Positions 50,501 through 60,810 of a stretch of 64,000 bases of DNA are shown piece after piece. Made by a program: the position numbers and the translations under genes. The stretch lies in assembly GCA_036852015.1 (NCBI GenBank), contig JAANDG010000219.1, positions 152,843-216,842 on the forward strand, given 5' to 3'. Numbering within the stretch: the first letter of the stretch is position 1; every line of letters begins with the position of its first letter. This DNA is from Pelodera strongyloides. Taxonomy: Eukaryota; Nematoda; Chromadorea; Rhabditida; Rhabditidae. The notes beneath the pieces were generated by a model. It saw only the letters and a program-made list of their open reading frames with translations, was not told the origin of the DNA and searched no databases.

Positions 50501-53424
50501 GATTCCATCTAGTTCTCGATGTCAAATATAGTAGGATGCAATATTTTTCTTATTTTCAAGCACAAAATTCACACACACTATTCTGCAATTTCCCGTGGGC
50601 AGTCATACCCAACTATTTATCGCAGTTGGGGCCCCTTCGCACCCATTGGCCAAGATCGCAATTGCCACGCCCAATAGAGTGTATTGCCCAATTAGCGCGA
50701 AGGGGAGTGACAACTGCGATAAATAGTTGTGTATGACTGGCAATGGTAAAAGGCCGAATACTGCGTGAATTTTGCGCTTGAAAATTAGGAAAATATCATA
50801 TCCTACTATATTTGACATGAAGAATCAGACGGAATCATCAAAAATAGGGGTCATTTGAAATGGGCCTGACCCTCTGAAGCGAAATAGCGGCCGGTTTTTG
50901 AAACGCATCGAGTACACCAGCATTCTTATGCATTATGCAGCTTATGCAAATGACCATAAATTATAATAAAAAATCGAGCTAAGTTCGTGTAAATTAGCAT
51001 AAATACGTAAGAATTCAGTTGTCCACGATGCGTTTCAAAAAGCGGCCGGTATTTCGCTTTAAACTTTGCTTCTTACAATTAGCAACCACTACAGTCCAAC
51101 GGGATTACTGGAAATTCAACTTTTGCGTCGTTGTTGGAAATTGGAGGAGAATGGGCGGCATTGCTTGACGGATGTAATTAGCCGAAACTGTTTAATTTAT
51201 TAATTTTCAGGTGTGCTACGGTACAACGGAAACCTCTCCCGTCTCATATATGTCAATCAGAGAAGACCCTCCGGAGCAAAGGGTCAAAAGTGTTGGACAT
51301 GTGATGGACCACATCGAGGTGCCCTTAGATTTCTCTGGATACAACTTTTTGTGATCTACACCAACAAAAATATTATATTTATTTGATAATGAGGGAGGAG
51401 GCAGGGATTTCACTTATACCGTTGATTGTGTATGAATAGGTAAACACTGTATCGTTTAAATGCGCAGTTCAAGATCATGCTACGCATATTAAGACCAAGG
51501 TGGTTCTTAGGTTTCGGGCACTTATTAACCTTTTGCGTCGTCAGGTCTGCTGCAGACATAAAGGCTAAACGACCATCCTCGCTCATCCTGATTTTCTTGG
51601 GTTAACTGTTATAAATTCAATTATACACTTTTGTTCATATTTAGTCTGCAATTGTGGACAAGAACGGCAAGGTTGTTCCCCGAGGAGAGAAGGGAGAAGT
51701 AATCTGTCGGGGATATTCCGTGATGAGATGTTACTGGAATGATGAGGAAAGGAGTAAGAAGGAAATCACTGCGGACAAGTGGTATCACACAGGGTCAGTG
51801 TTAATTTAGGGTATGTCACTGAGTTTGCGGCAGCGCACACAATATGTACCGCAAGACCAGTGTATTTATGGATATATGTTTGTATGTATGTACCTCAAGA
51901 CCAATGCATGTATGTATGCATGTATGCAACACACTTTGCCATTGAAGATTGAAGGTACATAAGCTCAATAGGTGGAGCGTTGGTCTGTGAATCGAGATAT
52001 TGTGTGCTGATGTGGGTTCGAATCCCGCCAGCGGCAAAGATTTTGTGTGTTCTCTTTAGATTGTGAATATGAAATTTTCTTTATGAACGGATTTCGTTGT
52101 GGACATAAAAACAAACAAAATCCATGACAAACTCTTCTCCTTTATATAATAAGAAGATAATATTATTATTATTTTCAGTGACATCGGTGTGATGCACGAG
52201 AACGGAACGGTGTCTATTGTGGGCAGAAGTAAGGACATGATTGTGCGTGGAGGAGAGAACATCTATCCCACAGAAGTCGAACAATTCTTATTCAAACATC
52301 CCAAGATCGAAGACGCACATGTGGGTTACTGATGTGAATGGGCATATAATTGTCAATAGGGACAATTTGAGACAATTGAAAAGGAATGTGCAAGTAAAGG
52401 CAGACCCATGTGTATATGAATGAGAACCATACCCAATTGTAAGACACTACCATTGGATTAAGCGCAATTACGGTAGCTCGTCGAGGTCCCACGTTGAGGT
52501 AACTTTTTAGTTTTGTGTCTTGCAAAATGGGCTCGCCACAGTAATTTTCCTAAACCTGAAAGTTCCGTAACTTTTCGGAATTCATCCCGCCCCCGATAGG
52601 ACGAATATTGATCTTCCCCTTCGTTCAGATCGTTGGCGTCCCCGATGAGCGCTACGGCGAGGTGGTTTGTGCTTGGATCCGGCTGCACGACACGGCTGTT
52701 GGACACGTCACGGAGCAGGACATCAAAGACTACTGCAAGGGAAAGGTAAAGAAGTAGGAAGACGGGAACATTCTTGCATTTTCCTCGCCCAACATAGTCC
52801 ATTGTTGTCAGACTTTGATTTTTTTCCTTGACGACTAAACTATTTGTCTATGTGGCTATTTTACAACGAAATTGGATTTCATTAATACTTTTGCGTGGGT
52901 CGAACAATTGACATTTTTAAATTAAATTCAAATTTGTTTTACGCTTCAAGAGCGCACTACCTTTATTCAAGGGAGTTCAAAGTACAAGTTCAAGGTTTGC
53001 TTCTGACATGTTCTGACATCTGGATTTCAAGTAACATTTTCAGATCGCTCACTTCAAAATCCCTCGGTACATTCTCTTCAAAAGCGAAAAAGACTTTCCG
53101 CTTACAGTCACTGGAAAGGTAGGAAAAATGCAGATTTAAACTTGTCAGAATTCTAAAATGAGAATAGGAAGATACGCTGGAGATAAATGATACATCATAT
53201 CTCGTGCGGAGATGTTTGGATAAAAAATAATGACAGACAGACATAGAAATGAGGGGGTTTGAGGGATTTCGATGTCCCCTTTTTTATTATTTTCCACAAA
53301 TCTCTAATTTTTCTTTCAGGTGAAAAAGTTTGAAATCCGCGAGATCAGTAAAGTTGAGTTGGGTCTTCAACAAGTTGTGTCCCACTTTAACGAGGTACCA
53401 CGTTTTATGGAAAATATTATTTAA
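44581..53424 (+). CDS. ACSF2: ACSF2-type medium-chain acyl-CoA synthetase
   Basis: Joins a fatty acid to CoA through an acyl-AMP intermediate; ACSF2 enzymes are mitochondrial. Exons: 44581-44620, 44969-45023, 46228-46299, 46846-46974, 47209-47328, 47570-47682, 48065-48182, 48966-49061, 49342-49490, 50101-50192, 50334-50410, 51211-51318, 51645-51793, 52179-52320, 52629-52745, 53044-53118 and 53320-53424. All are phase-consistent; with an 11-codon first exon (43614) the product is 596 aa, near the 615 of human ACSF2. In that numbering [11 protein letters not shown] (225-235) is the P-loop, YGTTETSP (368-375) the A5 motif, TG-D (450-452) binds ATP ribose, [16 protein letters not shown] (466-481) is the hinge, and K562 in TVTGK is the likely catalytic lysine. 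Introns contain several mobile elements, but none enters an exon. One acceptor (TATTTGAG at 47569) is unusual. Confidence 0.95.
44755..44925 (-). repeat. tRNA-Arg-like repeat head in intron
   Basis: The minus strand shows GGTCCAGTGGCAGCGCG (A box), stem GCGTT/AACGC around a CGTCTCT loop with TCT, and GAGTTCGATTCC (B box). The U33 position is not T and the acceptor stem is poor, so it is a tRNA pseudogene or SINE head rather than a working tRNA. Confidence 0.5.
45027..45147 (-). repeat. LINE 5' fragment (or LINE-captured sequence) in the ACSF2 intron
   Basis: All 121 bases match 63880-64000 with no difference seen, in the same orientation. On the minus strand it encodes the first residues of the LINE leader [18 protein letters not shown]. 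The match begins three bases into the intron, directly after GTA of the donor GTAAGT, and on the right it may continue past what the window shows. Confidence 0.85.
45602..45960. mobile_element. TTAA-flanked element, family C
   Basis: TTAA at 45598-45601 and 45961-45964 flank 359 bp; termini AGGGAATATGTAGGCAC and GGGCATACATATTCCCT. It is the reverse orientation of the copy at 59511-59867. It lies in the ACSF2-like intron between 45023 and 46228. Confidence 0.85.
50463..50874. mobile_element. Palindromic element, family A, with irregular left junction
   Basis: AAGGGTCAGGCCCATTTCAA at left and GGGTCATTTGAAATGGGCCT at right, with the same nested centre as the 12895 copy. TTAA occurs at 50457-50460 followed by extra AGA. 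The right end runs straight into the next element without an intact TTAA. In an ACSF2-like intron. Confidence 0.75.
50877..51058. mobile_element. Palindromic element, family B, abutting family A
   Basis: Left end AAGCGAAATAGCGGCCGG directly after the family A terminus; right end CGGCCGGTATTTCGCT before TTAA 51059-51062. 182 bp. Confidence 0.75.
51957..52154 (-). mobile_element. Partial copy of the tRNA-carrying Helitron-like repeat in an ACSF2 intron
   Basis: The right end is TCTTATTATATAAAGGAGAAG on the minus strand, here after T rather than A. The tRNA-like block (plus) spans about 51957-52035 with GGGTTCGAATCCCGCCAGCG. The hairpin/CTGG end was not found. It stops 24 bases short of exon 52179-52320. 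Confidence 0.6.
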
Positions 53425-53850
53425 AAAGAAGATGTTATAATTATAAACCGTATCTGAACTGTAGTAAACACATAGTGTTTCATAGGCCACTCAATCTCTA
53501 CATGTAGAAATTCGTTTTTTTTTGTACTTTTTAGAATTTAACTTGTAAATTCATTGTGCAGATAGGGTCTTCTATCCCTTGTAGGCATCGCATGTATTCC
53601 GAGTGGTTGAGTTATTAATGAATTAAAAGGTAATTGTATGCTTTACAAACGATTTGAACAGATTTGAAGTCGATGATTAGATGCTTATTTTTGTTAAAAT
53701 TAACATTAGAAAATTTAATGAGGGAACATTTTGGTATGGTACCAGCGCGGCCACAGTACCAAATGCTCCAAGCGTTGAAATTTACCGATTTTTTTATCTA
53801 TCAGTGAGTGCATGCACTAATTTAGCCTAAATGCGCGAATTGTATATTGT
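53425..53850. other. 3' flank of the ACSF2-like gene
   Basis: No exon seen. ATTAAA near 53622 is a possible weak polyadenylation signal; no AATAAA is close. Confidence 0.4.
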
Positions 53851-53854
53851 TTAA

Positions 53855-54266
53855 AGGATCGCAGTCACTTCAATTTCGCCTTTTTACTTCAATTTTCAAT
53901 AAATATAAAAAGATACCTAGAAAAATACCTTTCCAATGCCAATTTACGGAACATTTATCACAGGGAAAAACATCGCTTGTGTTGAGTTTTAATTTTTGAC
54001 AAAATGGGGTGTTTTCTAAATCGCAACGGGACTTGGCCGGTTGCCAATGATGACAATTCAAAGAAAATCCGGGGAAGAGAGAAAGTGTCTGCTCTACTGT
54101 CTCAGTTGTCGTTGTCATACTGTACCTATCAGAACACAACCGAGGGGATTTCTTTCCATGGGTTAAATTTTTAGTAAATTGACACCGGAATGGTATTTTT
54201 CTAGGTGCTTTTTCATGTTTATGGATAATTGAAGTAAAAAGGCGAATTTGAAGTGACTGCGATCCT
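53855..54266. mobile_element. TTAA-flanked palindromic element, family G (AGGATCGCAGTCACTTC)
   Basis: TTAA at 53851-53854 and 54267-54270 flank 412 bp. The arms AGGATCGCAGTCACTTCAAT and CGAATTTGAAGTGACTGCGA continue as a long imperfect palindrome. The 150-codon ORF across it is an artefact. Confidence 0.85.
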
Positions 54267-54270
54267 TTAA

Positions 54271-54442
54271 GATATGTGACACGTGGTTTTGTACATGTGC
54301 AGCTGGTCAAATGAATTTCCATGTATTATTGCTTTTTCTGTGCCTCTTCCGGTACAGACGGGCACAGACATTTACATATAGTACGTGGACATACTTTTGT
54401 CCAGTATGAGTTCCAAAATCGCGTGCCATACGGCATACCGCT
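54271..54442. mobile_element. TTAA-flanked element, family I, abutting family G
   Basis: It shares TTAA 54267-54270 with family G and ends at TTAA 54443-54446. GTGACACGTGGTTTTG at left mirrors the right terminus CGTGCCATACGGCATACCGCT. Related ends occur at 55617 and 48047. Confidence 0.65.
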
Positions 54443-54449
54443 TTAACAA

Positions 54450-55450
54450 ACAATCAGTTTATATTGACGGAGAAAATTAGAGGTATTACTCCAGCTATTG
54501 ATTGCCTGCTGACCTCTGTTATTTTTTCAGTTGTGAGCACGAATCGTCAGTAGTACGATTGTGTAGTGTCCGATGCGAATGGCTTCCAATATCGCGCTGC
54601 TTCAGCATGTAGATTCAGTATTGCTATTATATCTTCCCAATGTAAAGTCTTCTATTCAGGCCGGTTTCACCATACAGCCAATCCCAGGGAAATCTTTATT
54701 AAACAAAAAATGCTACCCCTATTTTGGTGAAACCGCCGCCTATCAAAGATAATTTCCCTCTATCTCTCTATCCTGTTACTTTTAATCTCTCTTACTATCC
54801 CTCTCTCTCTCTCTATGCGTTTACTTTTTACTTTCTCTCTCTCTCTTTCTATTCTGTCACTAGTCTAGATTATTGTTTGTTTTCATTATTTATATTCATG
54901 TGTTCAAAGCTGGAAAAGTCCTTCGCTTTTCCCCAAATAACTGCGTACCTTGATTCAATATTTTACCTTTTTCAAATTAACACATTTTTTTTTGCTTTCA
55001 GATTTTTTCTCGAAAGATTGCAAGATTCTATGATTTTGTAGTACTTTTTCTGCTTTTCGCCAATATTTACGCGATGTAAGTTACGCGAGTTCGCTGTTTG
55101 TGTGCCTAGTTACGTAAATCTTGGTGAAATATTTCCTCTGTTGCACCCTCTGCAAGTATAAGTTTCCCTTTGTGTCGCTTCAAAACCTTCTCTGTATGTT
55201 CGATTTTACTGGTTGTTTTCTTCCCAATTATGTGATAGTTACGTCTGTCCACTAAGATTCCCATTTATTGATAACACTTTGCTTCTAACATAGTAATTTT
55301 GTCGGTAATTTTCCTTCAGTATGTTACTTGCCTGTACACGACGACTATGCGACATGCGTACCGAAGTCTAGCCGTTTTCACGAAATTAATTTATTAAAAG
55401 TATCTCTACTTTGTGGTGGAAATGCACGAGGAAAAAAACGTATGGATAGA
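54450..55450. other. Non-coding stretch
   Basis: CT-rich patches near 54760-54850. The 105-codon ORF at 54724-55041 is a Phe/Leu/Ser low-complexity artefact. Confidence 0.5.
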
Positions 55451-55458
55451 GAATTTAA

Positions 55459-55617
55459 AGTTATATGCCACGTCATTTTGGAACATATGCTGAACAACTG
55501 TGTTCCAATATTGCATGCAAAATATGTTCCGTTCGGTGTTGGCAAATCGGGCATACTTTCATGTGATAGATGGAGTTTTAGTTATCGAGCGTTTCACAAA
55601 CCACGTGCCATGCCACT
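55459..55617. mobile_element. TTAA-flanked element, family I
   Basis: TTAA at 55455-55458 and 55618-55621 flank 159 bp; AGTTATATGCCACGTCAT at left and CCACGTGCCATGCCACT at right are imperfect inverted ends. A truncated right end also occurs in the ACSF2 intron at about 48025-48047. Confidence 0.6.
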
Positions 55618-55861
55618 TTAAATGAATTATCCGCCTCACTGAACGAAGGACCGCCGCGAAGTAGAGGTACTTTATGAGGCATCTCAAGCTGCAGCTCTGA
55701 TGTTAGTACTATTACAATGATGGCTTTTTTATAAGTTTTATGAACAAATTTTTCTTTCATTCTCCCTACCTATCCTGTTTAGTGAACTTGTTTATGAGCT
55801 TTATTTTGTTAATGTTCTTCTTCTTTTTTTTACCAAAAAAAAAGACATTTCCTCGGAGTTA

Positions 55862-56310
55862 TCTTATTATATAAAGGAGAAGAGTTTACTTGGTCTTTTG
55901 TTTGTATGCACGCAACGAAATCCTTTCATAAAGAAAATTTTCTATTCACAATCGAACGAGAACATACAAAATCTTTGCCGCTGGCGGGATTCGAACCCAC
56001 AGCAGCACCCAATCTCTCGCTTCACAGTCCAACGATCTACCTGTTGAGCTATGCTAGCTTATGACAAGGATAATCCTTTGCCCTACATACAGCACCTTCG
56101 CAAATTTGCATGGTGGCATTAGTCGAGTGGTGATCCAAACTGATTATTATACGTTTCCACAATCAGAGACGTGTGAATGTGTGGGAGCACAAAAGAGACG
56201 AGAGTTAACTTTTTAAATTGTAGCAATCCTTTTTTTAAATAGGGAAACAATCGGCCGAAGGCCGATTCCTCCAGTCGGAGAAGAGCCCGAAGGGCTCTTC
56301 GAACGGCTGG
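55862..56310 (+). mobile_element. Helitron-like element, 449 bp, with tRNA-like cargo (copy 2)
   Basis: A at 55861, then TCTTATTATATAAAGGAGAAG. At the right end are hairpins CGGCCGAAGGCCG and GAAGAGCCCGAAGGGCTCTTC, then GAACGG, CTGG and T at 56311. The tRNA-like block (55976-56059) is on the minus strand, antisense to the element, as in copy 1. The hairpin stem has changed on both sides (CCC/GGG here, CCG-TA-GGG in copy 1). Confidence 0.65.
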
Positions 56311-56319
56311 TTGTTGAAT

Positions 56320-57395
56320 ACTGTAAAACGCAACAAACTTGCAACCGACTATTAAATAACTAATCATTATCGATGTTGAATGCTATTGCAGATAAATATT
56401 TGAAAACGTTCCTTTTTTTATTTGTATCAAGGTACATGGTGTTACTCATAATAAAATATAAAAAAATTTGTTCCGTGTTTTTTTATCTTTATCGATTTAA
56501 ACCTATCGTTTGACTTCACGTATGCCTAAACCTTAATCAGACTTGGATGCAGTGCATTTGTGATTTTGCTTTCTGACAAATAAGCATAACTTTTGTAGAC
56601 AGTGAATGCTAGCTAAACAAAAGAACTCCCCTTACATACACAACAAACTCAAGCGAATACACAACGCTTGCTTGGTACATGCACATTTCCAATTTATTTC
56701 CAACTATCCGAGTTTACAGTGCTTCATTAAATGTGCTATTGGAGATATCATAAAACTAACATGACAAGGCAGTGTTTGTGTAACGAGATAATTTACTATT
56801 TATACAATCCCAAAACAAAATGTTTCAGCTCAAGTTCGATTCTTTTCAACCACAAATTTTCATTCACAGAGCCCGCTTGCCATCATATACAAAGAGCTTG
56901 CGCATATTCATTCGTATTTATTGATTTATTGATTTTTCCCAAAGAACAAATCGTTGATCGATAGCCTTTCGTTAATGTTGTGAATAAAAGAAAGATCAAT
57001 AGATTTGTAGTTGAAATTGTTTTGAAGAAACATGGAGAAGAATAATTTATTATCAACAAGGAGTAACTAATGGCCTAGTTCAAACATATTAGCGCGTATT
57101 CTTGTACTTGTGCCAGTGAATATGCTTCTATCAAATCGAATTAAAAGATCAAACACAATTGAAATCTAAGGTTTATCTGCTATTTTACACTTAATATTAA
57201 ATCTTTATTGGTCGATGGTTGAGGTAAAGAAAAAAATGAGGCAAAAACGTGAATTTTGTAAAGGCCAAAAGGAACCCTAACCAAGATGTCAGTGCAGTAA
57301 GGACACCAACATACTAACAAGACATATAACTGACCACTAAATTAAAATCGAAAAGTGAACACATTAATTAAAACAATTTGACGTGCTCATGTTCT
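56320..57395. other. Non-coding stretch
   Basis: AT-rich; no exon with supporting splice signals. Confidence 0.5.
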
Positions 57396-57401
57396 ATCTG
57401 A

Positions 57402-59150
57402 TCAAGTGCGGCCATTCAACGTCTTGTTCACGTAGTCCACTACAGAGTTCTTGGCAATCTAAATATGAAAATACTCAAATTGTGAAACTATAGTTTGCGG
57501 CAGAACGTGCGGCAATTTTCTAGCCCACAAATAATGCGCAAGGTCAACGCAGCGCACACCCAACCGTTTTTCATTGTCTTTATTAAAGGGTCCATTTCAA
57601 ATTACCCCTATTTTTGACGACTCCATTGGATTCTCCGTTTCAAATATAGTAGGCTGAATTTTTTTTCCAATTTTCAGTCGCAATTTTCACGCAGTATTCA
57701 GCAATTTACCATGGCCAGTCATACCCAACTATATCATAGGTGACTCCAGGCCCGCAGGCATGCATTTAAGCAAATATGCCCTAGGGCGTGCCCTTTAATT
57801 GTAGAAGGCCGGGATACGGCCACAAAAGGGGAAAATGTCGGTCCAACCTGGGGCGTGCCCGTTGCATGGCACTTTGCCGTAGCCTTGCATTTTGTAAAGC
57901 GCGTTTAAGTTGGGATTTAAATTTTTGTGAAGTAGCTGCCGCAATATTTCGCAACCAGCAAACACGACCATACGCGGTATGGCCGAGTGGTCTAAGGCGC
58001 TGGTTTGGAGTACGTGTTTAGCTAATGTCGCAAGTTCGATTCCTGTCAGGTGCATTTGTCTTGCGAAGTTCTAGGTACTTATGTATGTTGTGTTTCCGTG
58101 TGTAAGTTCGTGGTTGGTTAGCTAAAACAGTGTATTTTCTTTTTCTGCCCGTTTCAAAACGGCCCGTTTGTGGCCCTCTCACAAAAGCCTCAGGGCGTAC
58201 CCAGGGCACCCTCTAAGGCCGGTAACGGGCCAGCCCCGTTCCACAGAAAAGGGCACGCCTTCGGGCCTAGAGTCACCTGAGATATCGCAGTTGTCACGCC
58301 CCTCCGCGCTAATTGGGCAATATGATCTATTGGGCGTGGCAATTGCGATATTGGCCAATCAGCGCGAATGGGCGTGACAACTGCGATTGATTGTTGTGTA
58401 TGACTGGCCATGGTAAATTGCTGAAAACTGCATGAATATTGCGACTGAAAATTGGAAAAAAATTCAGTCTACTATATTTGGAACGGAGAATCCGATGGAG
58501 TCATCAAAAATAGGGGTAATTTGAAATGGGCCTGACCCTTTAACATGTGATTTTGCGCTTGTTAATAGAAACAATGAAAAACTGAGCGTCAAAGTTCTGT
58601 TAGTAATGTTAGTAATAATATTTAGTAATGTCCAGTATCAGTAAAGTTTTGGCGTTTTGTTTGGAATAAATCTAAAAGTTTAGGAAGAACAGTGTCAAAT
58701 CTTACCTCAATTTGAGCCTGCAGGCCTGGAATGATACTTCGCACGGGATTCACTGTCAAATACAGTCCAAGCCAATTGTTAGTGGCAATTTTGTCACGCG
58801 TGCGAGTCTCCCTTTCCTGCAACAAATGCACATAGACAAATATCAAAGCAATGTAAACTGCTCACATCTACACAATGATATTCAGTGACGTGGCAGAAGG
58901 CAGTGGTGTTAGAATGGCGGAACCCAAGTCTAAGAATAAAGGTTTTCAGAAGTACTCATTTAAAGCGAAATACCGGCCGGTTTTTGAAACGCATCGTGGA
59001 CAGCTGAATGCTTACGTATTTATGCACAGTTGCTCGAATTGAATGCTTACGTAGTTCGCTTTAATTCGAGAAACCGAAAGTTCGGAATTTACCTCTTGCG
59101 TGACCGTATCGGAAAAGCTGATTAGTAGAATAAAAATAAGTGGAAGTATC
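57402..59150 (-). CDS. Small secreted protein, at least three exons
   Basis: Visible exons: 59093-59150 (acceptor GTTTTAG; ILPLIFILLISFSDTVTQE, a signal-peptide core), 58706-58816 (acceptor TTGCAG; ERETRTRDKIATNNWLGLYL to ...GLQAQIE, donor GTAAGA) and 57402-57458 (acceptor TTTAG; IAKNSVVDYVNKTLNGRT-stop). The last two joins are phase 0. The first visible exon begins with a lone G completing a codon; if the previous exon ends in AT, this makes the start codon itself, split by an intron. The mature chain would be about 55-60 residues, without cysteines. The intron 57459-58705 carries a nested pair of mobile elements and the next one a 97-bp element. Family not recognised. Confidence 0.6.
57587..58539. 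mobile_element. TTAA-flanked palindromic element, family A, interrupted
   Basis: TTAA at 57583-57586 and 58540-58543. Left end AGGGTCCATTTCAAATTACC lacks the CAGGCC present in other copies; right end is GAAATGGGCCTGACCCT. Removing the insertion at 57736-58281 leaves about 400 bp, like the sister copies. Confidence 0.85.
57736..58281. mobile_element. 546-bp element nested in family A, ATATC target duplication, tRNA-like interior
   Basis: ATATC at 57731-57735 and 58282-58286 bracket ends AGGTGACTCCAGGCCCG and CGGGCCTAGAGTCACCT, inverted copies with one mismatch. The interior (57975-58054, plus) reads GGTATGGCCGAGTGGTCTAA, an excellent Leu/Ser-type A box, and AAGTTCGATTCC, a B box. The acceptor stem does not pair, so it is a tRNA relic or pol III promoter head. 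No transposase gene. Confidence 0.65.
58964..59060. mobile_element. TTAA-flanked element, family B, internally deleted (97 bp)
   Basis: TTAA at 58960-58963 and 59061-59064. It has the left terminus with AGCGAAATACCGGCCGG, but the right terminus is reduced to GTTCGCT; the GAATGCTTACGTA block is duplicated inside. Confidence 0.7.
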
Positions 59151-59369
59151 CTAAAACACATACAATACAGGTGAAAAACTTTGAATATACTGTGACTTTG
59201 TATTTCCCTAAAAATATGAAGAAATAAACAAACGTTTGAAAAAACTGATGAAACATTGTTGTTTGTAAAAATAAGAAGTATTAATTTCGCTTCCCTAAAT
59301 TTGCATTGAATGAAAAGTTCTCTTCATGAGATATATTCAAATTAATTTGGAATTTATTGTGTAGTAATC

Positions 59370-60276
59370 ATGTTTTGTGTGTTGTGGATAGGGTTTCTGT
59401 TGGTGCCTGCGATTAAGGTTAGTCAGTTTTGTTGAAGCGAACTAACACGTACCGATAAAGATACTAAAAAGTAATTTGTTGAACCGCAAATTGCATAGAT
59501 CTAGACTTAAAGGGAATATGTATGCCCTTTTTGAAGTTAAGCTGTATTAATAGAACGTGTATTCCTCATTAAGGAAACAACAAAAAAAAATTGTTAAAAG
59601 TTTCCCATTTAAAAGAAAATGATTTTCAAAGTTCACCTTTTCCATAGTAAACGCGTTTACTGCCACCCTGGCTTACACGGCAGGTCTGATGGAGCAAAAA
59701 TTTAGCATGTGTGCATACATCGGCATATAGCTTGCAACAGCGACATATTTGCATACAAATGAGAATATTCGAATTTACATTTTCAGTCGCCTACTTAAAT
59801 TCATGTCTGGTGTGGAAACTCTAGTTTCGCAGTTGTTTTGCTTATTTTGAGTGCCTACATATTCCCTTTAAAGCGAAATATCAACCGGACGTCGAGTACA
59901 CCAGCATTCTTATCCAGCTTATGCAAATGACCATAAATTAGAATAAAAAATTGAGCTAAATTCGGGCAAATTAGCATAACTACGCAAGATTTCAGTTTCC
60001 ACGATGCGTTTCAAAAACCGGCCAGTATTTCGCTTTAAAACATGTACATAAAATATGTGTTTTTCTATGCTAATTGTCTGTTTTTCGTGTCAATTTATAC
60101 ACCAGTAACGCAAAAATCGTGGAATCTTTGGGCGCTTTCGGGTGTTGCAATTGAAAAGTTTGTTTTAGGCACAAATCAATGCAACTGAACGGAAGACTGA
60201 TGCGAACCACGCAATACTTCCCGAAAAAGAACTACTTGGCACTCTTGCACTCGGTTGGTCGAGCTTATTTTATTGA
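59370..60276 (+). CDS. Predicted 51-aa secreted peptide, two exons
   Basis: Exon 1 (59370-59417) encodes MFCVLWIGFLLVPAIK, a compact signal peptide, and ends at donor GTTAGT. Exon 2 (60169-60276), after acceptor TGTTTTAG, reads AQINATERKTDANHAILPEK then ELLGTLALGWSSLFY-stop in the matching phase 0. Signal cleavage near Ala-Gln would leave about 35 residues: an N-glycosylation sequon (NAT), basic residues (ERK), and a C-terminus without an amidation glycine. No cysteines and no known peptide family recognised. The 751-bp intron carries two back-to-back TTAA elements. The gene lies head to head with the small secreted gene on the minus strand. Short exons make chance possible, but signal peptide, donor, acceptor and phase all agree. 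Confidence 0.45.
59511..59867. mobile_element. TTAA-flanked element, family C
   Basis: TTAA at 59507-59510 and 59868-59871; 357 bp, termini AGGGAATATGTATGCCC and GTGCCTACATATTCCCT. Intact relative of 11115 and 45602. In the intron of the 51-aa peptide gene. Confidence 0.85.
59872..60034. mobile_element. TTAA-flanked palindromic element, family B, abutting family C
   Basis: It shares TTAA 59868-59871 with family C and ends at TTAA 60035-60038. The left terminus is altered (GCGAAATATCAACCGGACG) while the right one is canonical (AACCGGCCAGTATTTCGCT). Confidence 0.8.
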
Positions 60277-60810
60277 CATTATATCCATTGTTATATAGTT
60301 TGGGTTTCATCCGAGAGCCCTTTTTCAAGTTTGTTCATCTTTGTTCTATGCCCAAGCAAGTGGCTTCGCGTAACACTGTCAAAGGCAAAGGATGTCATGA
60401 AAACGCTTTTATAACATTAAGTACTGTGATCTACTCTTCATTAACCAAATTTATTTATGTATTAAATAACACCAGGTGTGCATGAAATGATATGGAATTA
60501 GTCATAATTTAAAAATTTTCATTGCAAGCAAGACATGTGTGAACATCATGCGGGACAACATCATTCGTAGAAACACATGCATTATGTGCAGATTGGGGAA
60601 GGAGACTTCAAAGTTACTTGTTTTTATTGTCGATGGTTCATCAAACAAGAATCACACAAATATAAATACTTTATTTCACATAATTGCAAAGTAAAGTGCT
60701 CAGAAGAGCCGAAAGACAAAAAAGGCAATAATACACCAAAAAAAAAGACAAGTAACGAAAAAACACGAACACGAACAATGAATGAGAAAATGAGAAAATA
60801 TAAATTTTAT

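Noticed and set aside
52458..52802. 114-codon minus-strand ORF
   Set aside because: Antisense to the ACSF2-like exon at 52629-52745 and its introns.
53870..54322. 150-codon minus-strand ORF
   Set aside because: It spans palindromic element G and its flank; the two halves are mirror translations of the arms.
57975..58054. Working tRNA-Leu or tRNA-Ser gene
   Set aside because: The A box is excellent, but the 5' and 3' ends do not form an acceptor stem; it lies inside a nested mobile element.
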